A stretch of DNA of 64,000 bases, taken from the NCBI GenBank assembly GCA_003339415.1, contig PDHQ01000001.1, positions 324,676-388,675 of the forward strand. Direction: 5' to 3'. Below the pieces are notes generated by a model that searched no databases, was not told the DNA's origin, and saw only the letters and a list, made by a program, of their open reading frames with translations. How positions within the stretch are numbered: the stretch's first letter is position 1; each line of letters opens with the position of its first letter. Shown piece after piece: positions 9,299-20,437 of the stretch. The stretch is from Ophiocordyceps camponoti-saundersi (nom. inval.) (Eukaryota; Ascomycota; Sordariomycetes; Hypocreales; Ophiocordycipitaceae). A program made the translations under genes and the position numbers.

Positions 9299-11441
9299 TC
9301 AGGTGGCAGCGACCGGCGTCGAAATTCGCTCAGGCTCTGGCAAAGGCTCGGTTTCACCCTTGACAGACAAGTCCGCTTCCTTGAGAGACGGGTCCGGGAG
9401 AGGCTCGGCCTCGACCTCGATGTCTGGCTCGACAGCTGGCGGCGGCTCCGACTTTAAGAGTGGCTGCGGTACCGGCTCCGGCTCTTGCTGCGGCTGCGAC
9501 TCCGGCTCTGGTTGTGGCTCCGGCTCCGGCTCCGGCTGCGTCTCTGTCTCCGGCCGCGGCTGCGGCTCCGGCTCGGGCTGCGACTCCAGCTCTGCCTGGG
9601 GCTCCAGCTGGGGCTCCAGCTGCGGATCGTGCATAGCGAGGTCAGACTCGCTTTCCTCCACCCTAGGCCTCTTGACTGGTCGATGAGACCAAGTCTCCTT
9701 GTAGTTGCCTTGCTTGGCCTCGCTCAGCTCCACTTCCAGCTCGTCCAGACGGCGTTTAAGGTTGTTTTCTCGACGATGGCTATCCACGAGCTGCGCCCGT
9801 AGCTGCGCTTCACTCTCCTGGTAGGCCTCCAGCTGGTTCCTCATATGCGTCTGTTCCGCACCGGCCACCTCCTGACCACGACGAGCAACGGCCTCCTGCT
9901 GCTCGAGCTGGCTCAGTCGCCCCCGGAAGAGCTCGTTGATGACTTCCAGCTCGCTGACTCTTGTCTTGAGGCTCGAATTGAGCGCAATCATTTGCTCATG
10001 CGACTGGGCTGTGTCTAGAGCGCGGTCGCCGTTCATCGGCGAGCCAGCGCTGCCATCGGCACCGGCTGTAGCGCTGAAGCTCGTTTGGTACGGATCGTCG
10101 ACAAGGAAGGGCTGCAGCCCGTGATTGTACATGGAGGGCGTACCCGTGCGTGATATGGGCGATTCGGCGCCGTCGTTGTTTCCGTTGGCCGACTTTTGCG
10201 TTGCTCGCTGAATGGCTTGCGCGGCAGCCACGGCATTCTGGGCGTATGTCTCAGTATCAGTCGCGTCGCTAGGACGAGGGAAGAGATGGACCTGTTGCTG
10301 TTGTTGTTGCTGTTGTTGCTGCTGTTGCGGACGTCAATGGGAAGAACCGACGACGGGACACACAAGGGCGCTTTACCTTCTTCCTCGGCCCAAGGTCCGG
10401 ACGCATCGTTTTGACGCGGTTGCGACTTTTGATGACATCGGTCTTGAGGGACGACGGTCGCGGCCGTCCGTGCAGCTTGAGGAACAGGCCGCAGGCATTG
10501 CACAAGACGGCACCATACTCGTCGCGACGCCACAAGGGTGTCGTGGAAGTCGCGCAGTTTTGGCACGTGGGCTGCGACGAAGAGTTAGATGCCATCGATC
10601 TGAGACAAGAGAAGGTGATTCGCGATAACAGCAATGGGGAAGTTATGCCGATAAGGAGATGGAAAGGGCCCTGGAAAAGGCCAAAGAAAGACGGGTGATA
10701 AGGAATGGTGATAGAGGACTTCCTCTTTTGGACTAGAGCGAAACGCTGTGTGTGATGTAGGCACGTGATTGGTAAGTCGACGCTGATAAGCACCAGCGAC
10801 GTGGACGACGATGCGAGGAACAATGTTGCGCCCACTTGCGCAGGGAGCCAAGCTTACCAGGTTGCTTCCCCCACCGCCGCTGGTGGCAGCGGGTGATACG
10901 CCTGGATGGATGGGCGCTTGCGGTGCTGCCGTGGCTCTGGAGAGAAGATGCGTCAGTATCTGCTTTCAAGCGCCCTGTATGGCTCCGGGAAGCCATGCGA
11001 AGACACTGGAAGAGCCCGGCCACCAGCTTGAACCAAGGCAGAATGCGGCTGACATGCCATGGTGAATGATTGTGCATACCTCAACTGCGGGGTCTCCGGG
11101 GCGGCATTGCTCGCTGCCAAAGCGGCGATACCTGGCAGCTGTGGCAGCGATGCAGACGCGGATGTGGACGTCGAGCTGGCTCGAGAAATAGGGTCCGCAG
11201 ACTGAGGCGGAAGCATCTGGATGCCGTCTTCCATTTCGATTTCGATTGGCAGGACGACACGATGGTCGGGAGGCCGGATCGTAGATGGCGGCCCGGCGCG
11301 TTGGAAATTGTCGAAGCAGGCGCAGCGAGAGTGACGGGCGGAAGGAGGAGGCGTGAGGCCTCGACGATGAGGATGATTCTCGGAGATGACGTCTGGTGAA
11401 GTCGCGACCCCGTCAAGAGTAGAGCACACTTCGCAGACCAA
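9299..11441 (-). CDS. areB: AreB/ASD-4-type GATA zinc-finger transcription factor with coiled coil
   Basis: Exons run on the minus strand: about 11441-11080 (5' end unresolved), 10936-10858, 10571-10377 and 10321-9299. Joins are in frame (AG|A, phase 0, phase 0). The finger is [18 protein letters not shown]...LCNACG, a class IV Cys2-Cys2 GATA finger with a 17-residue loop. A leucine-rich coiled coil follows ([20 protein letters not shown] onward), as in Aspergillus AreB/NreB and Neurospora ASD-4. These are regulators of nitrogen metabolism and sexual development. A 10-Gln run begins exactly at the last acceptor, and the C-terminus is a Pro/Glu/Gln repeat region. The first ATG I can place is at 11234 (483 aa). 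The open frame continues upstream with protein-like sequence ([20 protein letters not shown]), so an upstream first exon is likely. 11441 marks an open-frame edge, not a proven start. Confidence 0.85.
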
Positions 11442-11527
11442 AGGACCGTAGGTATGCGGGATTGACCGTATGCGGATTCGAAATAGTGACTAATAGGTGA
11501 TGGCCGGTTATCGTGTCGTCGTTCAGT

Positions 11528-11542
11528 TGATAAATCGATAAG
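11528..11542 (+). promoter_or_regulatory. Paired GATA sites upstream of areB
   Basis: The plus strand reads TGATAAATCGATAAG. These are two GATAA cores seven bases apart in the same orientation, the arrangement fungal GATA factors bind well. They lie in the upstream or leader region of areB, so auto- or AreA regulation is possible. That is inference from motif and position. Confidence 0.4.
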
Positions 11543-12165
11543 GGAAAGGGGGGAAGGAAAAAAATCCAGAGGGAAAAAAAGGCAAAGCGGAAGAAAACGC
11601 GAGGCAAATAGAAAAGTGGGGCCTAGCACGAAAGACAGCCTGCAGGTCGAGAAGCGACCCATAAATTTAGATGGGTCACGTGGGGGAAGGGGGGATCAGC
11701 CGGGGACTTGGACTGCGACGAACGACAGCTCGGAAAACACACATATTAGAGAAATACTACGGTGCGTGCGATGACTTGGAGACGTTGTCCGACGGAGGGC
11801 ACCGGCCTCGGATCGGCCCCAGAAGCGCCGATCTTTTGCTTGGAGGGTGTCACGCGGGAGAATATAGAACAGCACATCGCCTCAAGGGCCGGTTTCGGAC
11901 GTTTCTTCGCAGTTTCAGGAGAGAAAATGAAAGGATAAAGAGAAGGTCATACATAAGTCACTTGATCAGATTTCAGAATCGATTGTAGGTGGTGACGACT
12001 TTGAGGACAATGGCAGGTGCTTTCACGCTGTGCACCCTGAGCGAACGCGGTCAATGTGAAAAGCGGCATTCGGTGCGAGAACAGGGCGCTGCCAGGCCTC
12101 TCAGCCTTTGTTTGCCATTTGGATCGTGTGAAGGCCGCATAGACGCATTCGCATACTTTGGTAGG

Positions 12166-12173
12166 TATATAAG
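12166..12173 (+). promoter_or_regulatory. TATA box of the eight-cysteine secreted-protein gene
   Basis: The sequence TATATAAG lies about 112 bp upstream of the ATG at 12285. Confidence 0.5.
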
Positions 12174-12284
12174 CAGGCTGAATGCCCGATGAGATGAATG
12201 AAGTAAATAGAAAAGAAGAAACCCGGCAACGGAGCTCGCAAAATATCCCAAGTGTCGACTCTTTCGGACTGTCCATCTTTTATC

Positions 12285-12694
12285 ATGAAGTTACATCAAG
12301 TTATATCGGCGTTGGCTATCGCGACGCTGGTTACTTCCTCGCCTTCTCCCGAACCGGAGCTTGTGCCTCGCCGAGGTCGTCCTAAACCTCAGGGGTGCCA
12401 TTCCGCGTGAGTAGCATCTGCTATAGCTTGACTTTGTGCACATACATAGGTATGTATGCTCGCTAACTCACCTTTAGTATTTCCGACTTTTGTTGTGTGC
12501 CGGGATACTGTCTCTGCAAGGGAGGTGAGTTGAGCTTCCACGGCTGGGAATTTTACCATTGTGAATATGCATGCTAACGGGAGATGGACATGCAAGGCTC
12601 AATTTACGAGTTGGGTAAAGGCAGCAGCAAATGCAAGCCACCGGGGAAGTTTATTGCGAAGAACTTGAAGAGCCATCCGGATTATTGTTGTTGA
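12285..12694 (+). CDS. Small secreted cysteine-rich protein, 88 aa, three exons
   Basis: Reconstructed by hand. Exons are 12285-12406, 12478-12524 and 12597-12694. Introns start GTGAGT and end TTTAG or GCAAG, the second with a CTAAC branch site. All joins keep frame (267 nt, stop TGA). Residues 1-19 (MKLHQVISALAIATLVTSS) form a signal peptide. A Pro/Glu-rich pro-segment follows, with a dibasic PRRGR site that Kex2 could cut. The mature part has eight Cys at 38, 46, 47, 52, 54, 69, 87 and 88, including FCC, CLC and the terminal CC. No known family is recognised. Size, Cys content and signal peptide fit a secreted effector, antimicrobial or hydrophobin-unrelated Cys-knot-like peptide. A TATA box lies upstream. 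Confidence 0.75.
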
Positions 12695-13371
12695 GGAGAG
12701 TGGCTGTTGATCAGTGGCCGTGATCCACCGGGACAGTCTACGGGTAAAGTAATGGGAGTATGTATGTATATTATTTATGTACGAATTGTTCAGCATCTTT
12801 TACACCTTGATAATCATTTCATCGTCTTGTCATAGTAGTTATACCCTTCGAGAAAACGAGGGATAGAGTGTGATCGGTGTGGCGATAACCAGTCAGTGTA
12901 GTTTTTCCTAGGTGTTTAACGCTGAGAGGCCTAGGCATAATGCTACGGAGAGTCGGCGCATCGTATTCCCGGGAGCTAGAGGCAGCTGTTTCTTGTAGTA
13001 AGCACAGGCGTCAAGGTAGCTCCGGGCAACCATCCACTGCGCAATGTCAAGGTCAACGGAGACACTTCCTACTGCATGCAAAAGAGTACCAGATAGAAGC
13101 TGAGTCGAGGCTCAAGGGACTCATATGGCATTCCATCAGAGCAGTAAATAGCCAGCTATGCAAATGCCTGGCCTCCAGGGAGACGTTTTCCTAGGTACCA
13201 TGACATAAACCTAGGCGGCTCATTAACTAAGGCAGCTCTGCAGAACGGTCAACACAGACAGTAGAGCACAGGCCCCGCTATACCTCTCAGGTAGCATGTC
13301 ATCGACCCTCGCCCTTCCATCCCTCCTTTAACACCTAATCCCTCCTTTTCATCTGCCTCGTCGCCTTCATC
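12695..13371. other. Intergenic region 5' of svf1
   Basis: No gene is supported. The last 60 bases before the svf1 ATG are pyrimidine-rich, as is usual for fungal leaders. Confidence 0.55.
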
Positions 13372-14638
13372 ATGTTCAACTGGGCGAAGCAACAGTGAGA
13401 TCGCAGAATCCTCTTCCCTCCCATCTGACTCTCCTCTCCCGACTGACTGCCGAGACTAGGCTGGCCAACGTCGCCGGCACGCAGGAGCCCATCTATGGCC
13501 CCTCGGCCATCAAGTCCGTCGCCCAAGAGGCACAGGAAACGCCCTTTACCGAGACGACGAGAGACGATCACAAGTGGCGCGTCATGGAGTGGACCAACGT
13601 CGAGTCTGCCAGCTTCTACCTCTTCTCCGATGCCGGCGACGTCGCCCTGGCCCAGGTCATCTACAGCAGCGTCGCGTACGGCCATGACCTCCCTCCTCCC
13701 TTTCTTCGCCTTCTTCCGCCGCTAACCAACTTGGTCACAGGGGCATCCGGACGACGGCGCAATTCAATTGCAAGGTCTTCTCAAGGAAGCCAGGCAAGCC
13801 GCATCTGTGGTGCTCCTCGCCGCTGAATAATCCCGACTTCAGCGACGACAAGGCCTCCTTCTTCGCCGACGACTGCGCCCTCGAGCTCTCCGCCGACGGC
13901 GAGTCATATACCATCAAGAGCATGAACGATAAGCGGTCCATCGTTAACATCAAGGTCACCAAGTTGGCTCCCAGCTTCCAGGCCGGCCGGTCGGGCACGA
14001 CAACGTTCGGAACGGACCTGGGGAACCCGTGGGGATGGATGCGACACGCCTTCTGGCCGCGCTGCGCCGCCGAGGGCACCATCACTACTGAGGATGGTCC
14101 CATCGACTTCAAGGGCCGGGCCCTCTTCTCGTACGCCCTGCAGGGCATGAAGCCGCACCATGCCGCCGCTCGCTGGAACTTTGTCAGCTTTCAGAGCCCC
14201 AACTACTCGGCCGTCATGATGGAGTTTACCACACCCCCTTCTTACGGGTCTACTGTCGTCAACGTCGGCGGCATCTCCAAGGACGGTGAGATCATCTCGG
14301 CTGGTTGCGCCAACCAGGCTCTTCACACCGACATCAAGAACGACCCGGATAACTCGTGGCCCGAGCCTCGCCAGGTCAAGTTTGTTTGGCGGGGCAAGGA
14401 TAAGAACGGCAAGCCCGTCGAAGGTATCATCGAATGCGACCTGGGCCAGCGCCTCGATCGTGTCGATGTCATGGCAGAAGTGCCACAATTTGTCAAGAAG
14501 CTCGCCGCCGGGACCGCCGGCACGAAGCCTTACATCTATCAGTACAAGCTCGACACGACGCTCAAGCTCAAGATCGGAGACGTCGAAATATGTGAAGAGG
14601 GCAAGCTCTTTACCGAGGCGACTTTCATCACGCCGTAA
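13372..14638 (+). CDS. svf1: Survival factor Svf1, 378 aa
   Basis: Exons are 13372-13394, 13460-13675 and 13741-14638. Joins are CA|G and GC|G, giving 1137 nt. The N-terminus [21 protein letters not shown] is the family's characteristic amphipathic start. The tandem lipocalin-like domains follow, with [33 protein letters not shown] and the C-terminal beta-strands to a TAA stop. In yeast Svf1 supports survival under oxidative and cold stress and moves ceramide between ER and Golgi. The N-terminal helix targets membranes. Length is near the family norm. The 23-nt first exon explains why the start is easily missed. It is convergent with the mitochondrial gene downstream. Confidence 0.92.
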
Positions 14639-14963
14639 TTTGGCACGGCTTCGAAACAGGCTGCTTCACTTGGGTACCGAGACTGGCAGGCGTTGGAGAC
14701 GGCATGGATCGGTCGCTTTGTTGTTTCTTTTCGACGCCGCGGATGCAGCTCACAGATTTTACCTGCTTCATCGAGACGCGCGCGCACAGAGAGAGAGAGA
14801 GAGCTTGCAGGGCAGCTTGGTGTAGCGGAGACTAAACACTCGTCAATTCATGCGCGAGGGCATCGTGAGTGTTACATCCGGCCGGGCCCCGAATCTCTCT
14901 ATATCATAGGAGGCTATATATATCTTATATACACAGGGACGAGAGCACACTCGGCGTTGCGTG
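14639..14963. other. Convergent 3' spacer
   Basis: This lies between svf1 and the KHE-related gene. It holds a GA run (about 14787-14803) and an AT-rich TATATATATCTTATATA stretch near 14913-14932. I see no gene. Confidence 0.55.
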
Positions 14964-15899
14964 CTACTCGTTCTTATCACGTTCTCGAATGGTTGAGCCC
15001 GGTGGCTTTGACGGGCTTTGGCCAGCGCTCGGCTGCGTCTCGGGTCCGGATTGGCGCTCCTCCTCCAAGGCCTTGCGGACCTGCCAAACGGCTCGCTCTA
15101 GCTCCACCTCGAGGGCTGGAGCGGCAAGGGCGTCGCAAAAGCTGCGGACTTGCTTCTGCGTCAGGAGCATCGTCTCTTGGTCGTCGACCTGTTCTCTAGT
15201 GGAAGGTCGACTGCTCGCATATAGTTGGCTCAGCTTGGCAGAGGGCACTGAATGGAGGAGCTTGTTTTCGACGAGCCATTGAACGTGGCGGCCGCCCGCG
15301 AGGGCTCTCCAGTGAGACCAGGCGCGATAGACGAGATAGAAGAAGGGCAGATTGGGGATACTATAGTGGGAAAATGTGAGCTTGGCATCATGCCTACAAG
15401 TAAAATGTAAGATAGAAGCGCGGGAGATGGATTGCACATACATGGGCACGAGGGCAAAAGGTAGAGTGAGAGGCATGGCAGCAAAACACCATATGAAGCG
15501 CTGACGATGCAGACCGAGCCTCTCCGTGGCGAGCCTCAAAACCGTGGAACGAGCCTCATCCGGGGCAAAAGCACCGCCCGGAAAGACGAGCTCGACGCCA
15601 CGCCTTCCAGCCTCACCTTCCTCTCGACTCCGTCGAACCGACAGAGGCGGCACAGACCTGAGGCCCCATTCCTCAAAGGGGATGCGCCTCAGAGCCTGGT
15701 TCCCGTAGTCGACGACGCGCCGCTGCCACCCGGCCGGCTTCTTCTCCCACTGCGCCCACTTCTCGGCTGCCCAGGCGGCGCCTCTGTCGACGAGTCTCGG
15801 CCGCGGAGAGGCCTTGTCGCCCGTGGAAGACGACGGTTCGAGACGTTGGGCGTAGAGAAGGCTGCGTCTTGTCGAGACGGGGAGGAGGAAGATACGCAT
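14964..15899 (-). CDS. Mitochondrial K+/H+ exchange-related protein (Mit_KHE1 family)
   Basis: The start is the ATG at 15899. The N-terminus (MRIFLLPVSTRRSLLYAQRL) is basic and Ser-rich, compatible with mitochondrial import. Conserved features are WAAEKWAQWEKKPAGW, FIWCFAAMPLTLPFALVP and IPNLPFFYLVYRAWSHWRAL, the family pattern of yeast YDL183C-like proteins linked to K+/H+ exchange in the inner membrane. A 48-nt intron (15441-15394, GTATGT...TGTAG) sits between the two membrane-proximal motifs. It has no in-frame stop, so the unspliced frame reads through as 311 aa, while splicing gives 295 aa. The spliced form is preferred because the two motifs are then close together. The C-terminus is a coiled, acidic tail. 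Confidence 0.85.
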   Translation of the reverse strand: MRIFLLPVSTRRSLLYAQRLEPSSSTGDKASPRPRLVDRGAAWAAEKWAQWEKKPAGWQRRVVDYGNQALRRIPFEEWGLRSVPPLSVRRSREEGEAGRRGVELVFPGGAFAPDEARSTVLRLATERLGLHRQRFIWCFAAMPLTLPFALVPMYVQSISRASILHFTCRHDAKLTFSHYSIPNLPFFYLVYRAWSHWRALAGGRHVQWLVENKLLHSVPSAKLSQLYASSRPSTREQVDDQETMLLTQKQVRSFCDALAAPALEVELERAVWQVRKALEEERQSGPETQPSAGQSPSKPPGSTIRERDKNE

Positions 15900-16413
15900 C
15901 GCCGTTTTGCCGTCTCTCCTTGTTGTTCTTTGCGGGAGAGAGAGGGAGGGAGGGTTGGGGCCTGGGGTTTAGCCGCTTCGTGTACTAATTGGTCATCGTC
16001 GACGGAGAGAGAGGGATGGAAGGGATTGAGGTTGATGAAATTTGATGCTACTGATTACCGCTAGTGACGTGCATGACATTCACTTGATGCTTTGACCTAC
16101 CCTGCACCAAAGCTGCGTTTTCTTTTGAACGAGACGGTGGGAGACGCTCGCTCTCTCGGCTTTCATCTCCTTTTCCAGTAGCCAGTTTATTGTCGGCTTC
16201 TCTACCTCCATTTACTTCCATCAGCAAAGCTCGTCGGTGCGATTAGATCAGCAAGTGGGATTATCTTCGGATATGAGTCTGCAACGATCACGCGTCGATG
16301 GGTCTTTGCTTGATCTACACTGAAGCGCAAGTCGACCCTCTGCCCCATGGTATGATGTGTTTGAAGTCTGAGAGCTGTATAATACTGGATAGGGTCTCAG
16401 CCTATCACCAATC
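15900..16413. other. Intergenic region between KHE-related gene and tRNA-Ala
   Basis: Promoter-side region with GA/GGGA-rich sequence near 15935-15955. I see no gene. Confidence 0.55.
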
Positions 16414-16509
16414 GGGCGAATGGCTTAGTGGTAAAGCGCCTCTTTAGCATCAGCAAGTGTTGAGAAGCTCGTATAGAGGAGGTCCGGGGTTCGATTCCCC
16501 GTTTGTCCA
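16414..16509 (+). tRNA. tRNA-Ala(AGC) with 24-nt intron
   Basis: The acceptor stem is GGGCGAA paired with TTTGTCC plus discriminator A, and it keeps the G3-U70 pair that identifies alanine tRNA. The D arm is GGCTTAGTGGTAAAGC. The anticodon stem is CCTCT/AGAGG, with loop TTAGCA. The anticodon AGC is at 16446-16448. An intron of 24 nt (16450-16473) lies one base 3' of the anticodon, the canonical place. The T arm is CGGGG-TTCGATT-CCCCG. The mature length is 72 nt. Confidence 0.92.
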
Positions 16510-18017
16510 ACATCGCGCACCTTTGGATGGTTTACGTTTTGCAGCTGGCGTCTATTTATTTTTTTGAATTGTTCATCCTTGCTTGGTAAGTAACATCTGA
16601 CCATTCACATTTCAAGATACTCTACGGAGTATGTGAGAGAAGAGGAGATATTGCACACATTTCAGCTGATTATCGTATTGCAGGGCAATCAATATCCCGT
16701 TATCGGAGCCAAGCCTGCGTCCAGTTTGCTGCCGGTTTAACTAACAGATCAAGCTTGCGCATATGTATCTATGCACCTAATAACGAGCAAGTTTGTGTGT
16801 TCGAGACATTTCTTCCTCACCGGGCCTGGTTTGCTATAGCCGACAGTTGATCAATTGGTCGAGGCCATCTCTAGCATAAAGACGCGCCCTCTTCTCACAT
16901 TACCCTGACGTCAGACAGCGATTCAACAGACTTTCGCACGTCATGATACAGACAGACCTGCATCAGGAACCTGGTCTTTGACAGCGGTAGCGTCTAACTC
17001 TACATGTGCGGTATGGCAGTGCATGTCTGCATGCTGTGTGCGCGTTTATGTATGTATATACAGTATGTATGTATGAAGAAGGTAGGTGAAAGCTGGGCCG
17101 GGGCATGCCGGCTCCGATAGTGCCGAACGGCCCCGCCCACAAGGAGGGACGGGCCGTCGCTGGGTACCGATGGACTTGACACGCTCACCCCCCCACCCCT
17201 CTCTCGGACCTGTCCCGATGCACCAAGGGACCAATCACCGTCACGGCCTTGGCCTGCATTCCAGGGGGTGGACGGAGGAACAAGTCTCACAGGGACAGAA
17301 GTGACTAGAGAGTGACGTCGCGCACACGTGATTTAGCCAGCCTCCCTGCTCTCCGTCACCGGTTCTTGTGTCGGCCGACTTGGAGCTGCCGGGGAAGCAA
17401 AGGAACTATCAATAGGTGACCATCATCGGCCCTTCACTTTCTTACAGCTTGATTACACGTCTTCTTTTGCCTGACAGTTACGCGTGTGCATGGAAGCATC
17501 GTGGGACCATCCAAACGTGAGGCAGCCCACTTGATCATTCCCTCCCCCCCCCGCTCCCCCATCACCCCCCGGCCGCCTTAACTTCTGACATGTCTCCTGA
17601 CTTTCTCATGGCCTACAGTCTCTGCTGATACCCCGGGCCGGACAAGCTTGCGGCCCAACTTACCAGGCACTGCCTCTCAGTTGCAACACCACCCGGGGTA
17701 GTGAGAAGGGGGGGGCAGGAGGAGGAGGAGGTGGTGGAGGGGGGAACAGGTGAAGGGGGGTGGAAGACCGAGAGGGAAAGGAGGGTGCTCATCACGGACG
17801 GATCCAATCATCGCCAAGCGCCGCACGAGGCCCCCCTTGTTGCGTGTACAGCCGTGACTGGCCCTTGCACGCCGCTCGCTGCATAATTGTGTCGCGTCGT
17901 CTGCCTTTCCCTCCCCACCCCTGGCTGGCTGGCTGGCTTATTCCACGACGCTTCTGGGTTGCGCGCGATTGCCGAGCCGACTTTCGAGCCCAACCAAAGG
18001 CTTGAGGCTGGATTGCC
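16510..18017. other. Intergenic region between tRNA-Ala and the RBR ligase gene
   Basis: No gene is supported. It holds a T-rich tract just after the tRNA (about 16555-16567, a likely Pol III stop), a TACGGAGTA motif (16623-16631), GTAT repeats (about 17047-17072) and G/GGA-rich sequence (about 17703-17765). Confidence 0.55.
16623..16631. repeat. TACGGAGTA motif, copy 1
   Basis: Nine-base motif seen three times in intergenic DNA here (also 29036-29044 as TACTCCGTA, and 40136-40144). Confidence 0.6.
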
Positions 18018-20437
18018 ATGAGCTCAGACAGGCATCGAGAGGCGGAAGATGGCCATGAGCGTTCGGGGAGACGGAGACGCTACCGATCTGGATCCCACGA
18101 TTGGAAGACGCCGACGCCGGCCTCTCTCGATTCGTCGCCTCACCCACGCGAGGACCAAGTACATAGCCATGGTCGCAGAACGCGGCGCAGCGGCTCGCCC
18201 ACGACGACGCTGCCGTATGCGACGAACCCCGAGATGCCGCCGCCACCGCCTCAGGCTCGGTCCTCGATGGACGCCTACAGGAGGCCGGATCGCTGCATGT
18301 CCTATGACGACCGGCGGGATCGGGTCGGCGGTCGGCGGCGCTCCGGAAGACATGTTTCTTCTCCCGAGTATGCTCGGCGCGATCCAGCTTATTCTTCTGC
18401 CTACGCAGGCGGCGATGGCGACGACGACGAAGACGACGACGATCATATAGAGGTCGTCGAGGTTATTGAAGAAGACGATGGTTCGTCTAGACACAGAAGC
18501 GGCCACCATTCTAGTCGTGAAGACTACATACCATCATCGGGTGGTAGACGTCGGCGTAGGAGGACGAGGCACGCCGACGACGACGACGATGACGGCGAAA
18601 CGGCCGTCTTGAATCGCTATCAATCCTTTAGCTCTCCGACGCGGGGGTCGTCGCGTGTCATCGACAGGAGCGAATCCTCCCGCCTCGGCTCCCGGCATCA
18701 GCAAGTAGTGGACGTCATTGAAGATTCGAGACCGCCGGTATCGTCTTCTAAAAGGTTCACTCGATCCAGACCACGTATCTCATGCCGCTTCTAACCGCAC
18801 GCTTAGATCGACATTGAGGCGGCGGAGGTCGTCCGACAACCAGGATCGGCCTCGGGCCTCGAGCGCGACGAGACCTAGTCGCAGCCGATCCGGCTCCGTA
18901 TCGCGCCGTCCGTCCGGCATCCTCGAGACCCTCTTCGGATCATCCTCGATACGGCGGGCGTCGCCAGAGGAACACGTCAGGACGACGAGACGGTAAGAAG
19001 CCCAAAGCCAATGGCAGATGGTTCGCGCTGAAACGTCGGATGCGGTAGTCTCGAGTGCGTGGTCTGCATGGAAAGCATGTCACCGTCCAAGGCGGCCAGG
19101 TTGAAGTGCGGCCACGCCATGTGCCGGGCCTGTCTGGAGCGCAGTTTCAAGCTGTCGCTGACGGACCCCCAACACATGCCGCCGCGATGCTGCACGCAAG
19201 AGCACATTCCGCTGCGGCACGTGGATCGTATCTTTGACGATAGCTTCAAGAGGGCGTGGAACCGCAAGTTTGCCGAGTTTTCGACGAGAAACCGGCTTTA
19301 CTGCCCGTCACAACGCTGCGGCGAGTGGATCAAGCCAGAGGCGATTCACAGGGAGAACGGGGTCAAGGTGGCGCGGTGCGATCGCTGCAGGATCAAGGTC
19401 TGCGTCTCGTGCCATGGCAAATGGCACGGCAATGCCGAGTGTCCTCAGGACGAGGAGACGGCCAGGCTGCTGGCGCAGGCGCAGGCCGAGGGATGGAAGC
19501 GATGCTACCGCTGCAAGGCCATTGTCGAGCTCAAGGAGGGCTGCAACCACATGACATGGTGAGTTGTCGTGACGACGGGAGTACGAGTCACTTTGACTAA
19601 CTCGCAGGCAGCCGCTGCGGCGCCGAGTTTTGCATGATATGTGGGACGAAGTGGAAACGATGCGACTGTCCGTGGTTCAGCAACAACGACGACGGTGGTG
19701 ACTTGAGGGACGTGCCGGTGCCGCAGATCCGGGGAGACTTGCATGACATTTTCCGGGGCGAGGGCCCACCGACACCGGCCGAGCTGCGCAGCCAGCATCC
19801 GGTCACCATGACGCTACCGACGCGGCCAAGGAGCTACCATGAGGAGAAGCTCATCCGAAGATTGCAGGGGCAGCGGGATGCGGAGCTGGCGCGGCAATTG
19901 CAGTACGGGGAAGACGCTTACGACGGACACGACATGATGGGCGGCATCGGCGACATCCACGGCATCGGCAACGCGGCCGGCCACCTGATGAACGAGGATT
20001 ATCGGGGCGGCGGTCGGTTGCCGGTGCGCACGGTGCCGAGAGACTACGGCCCCGTGGAGCGGCGGCTTGCGGACAGGTTGTCGGAGACGCCACGAGTCAT
20101 CCGCATGGGTCAGGAGACGGTGACGGTCAGGGCGGAGCCGGTGGCGCCGCGACTAAGGCAGCACAGCCTCGAAGAAGAACTATACGACCACCGACGTCCA
20201 CGGGCATCGCGACGGGCAGAGCGGGTGGTGGGCGGAAGGGTGTCGCGTCGATACGAGGACGAGATGTTTGTACACGCGCCGAGGAGGCGGATCGAGGAGG
20301 AGGAAGCTTCCTCTCCCCGGTCGTCGGACATGGCTGGCCTCAACGGCTATGGGCAGGGGATGAATCGGGTGTCGCAGTGGAGGAGCTTCGTCGAGCCGGG
20401 GATCCCGGATGGGGAGTCGGTGGATGGACATGCGTGA
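18018..20437 (+). CDS. RBR (RING-IBR-RING) E3 ubiquitin ligase, 752 aa
   Basis: Exons are 18018-18754, 18807-18992, 19049-19558 and 19612-20437, with joins AG|A, CG|T and TG|C (2259 nt). Residues 1-305 are Arg/Ser/Asp-rich and disordered. RING1 starts at C311 (LECVVCMESM, then CGHAMCRACL), and the IBR follows (YCPSQRCG...CDRCRIKVCVSCHGKWH). RING2 is CYRCKAIVELKEGCNHMTC then CGAEFC. In RBR enzymes the Cys of GCNHM accepts ubiquitin as a thioester, here C473. The last acceptor must be the second AG of GCAGGCAG to restore CRCGAEFC. The C-terminal 230 residues include a coiled segment with QGQRDAELARQLQ, possibly substrate- or ubiquitin-binding. Substrates are unknown. Confidence 0.9.

Larger units (their letters stand above)
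11442..12284. other. Shared 5' region of areB and the eight-cysteine secreted-protein gene
   Basis: Divergent upstream region. It holds paired GATA sites (11528-11542), further GATA-like sites and a TATA box for the downstream gene. An unplaced first exon of areB may lie here. Confidence 0.55.

Noticed and set aside
9303..9686. Gly/Ser/Cys-repeat frame on the plus strand
   Set aside because: It is the complement of the Pro/Glu/Gln repeat of areB.
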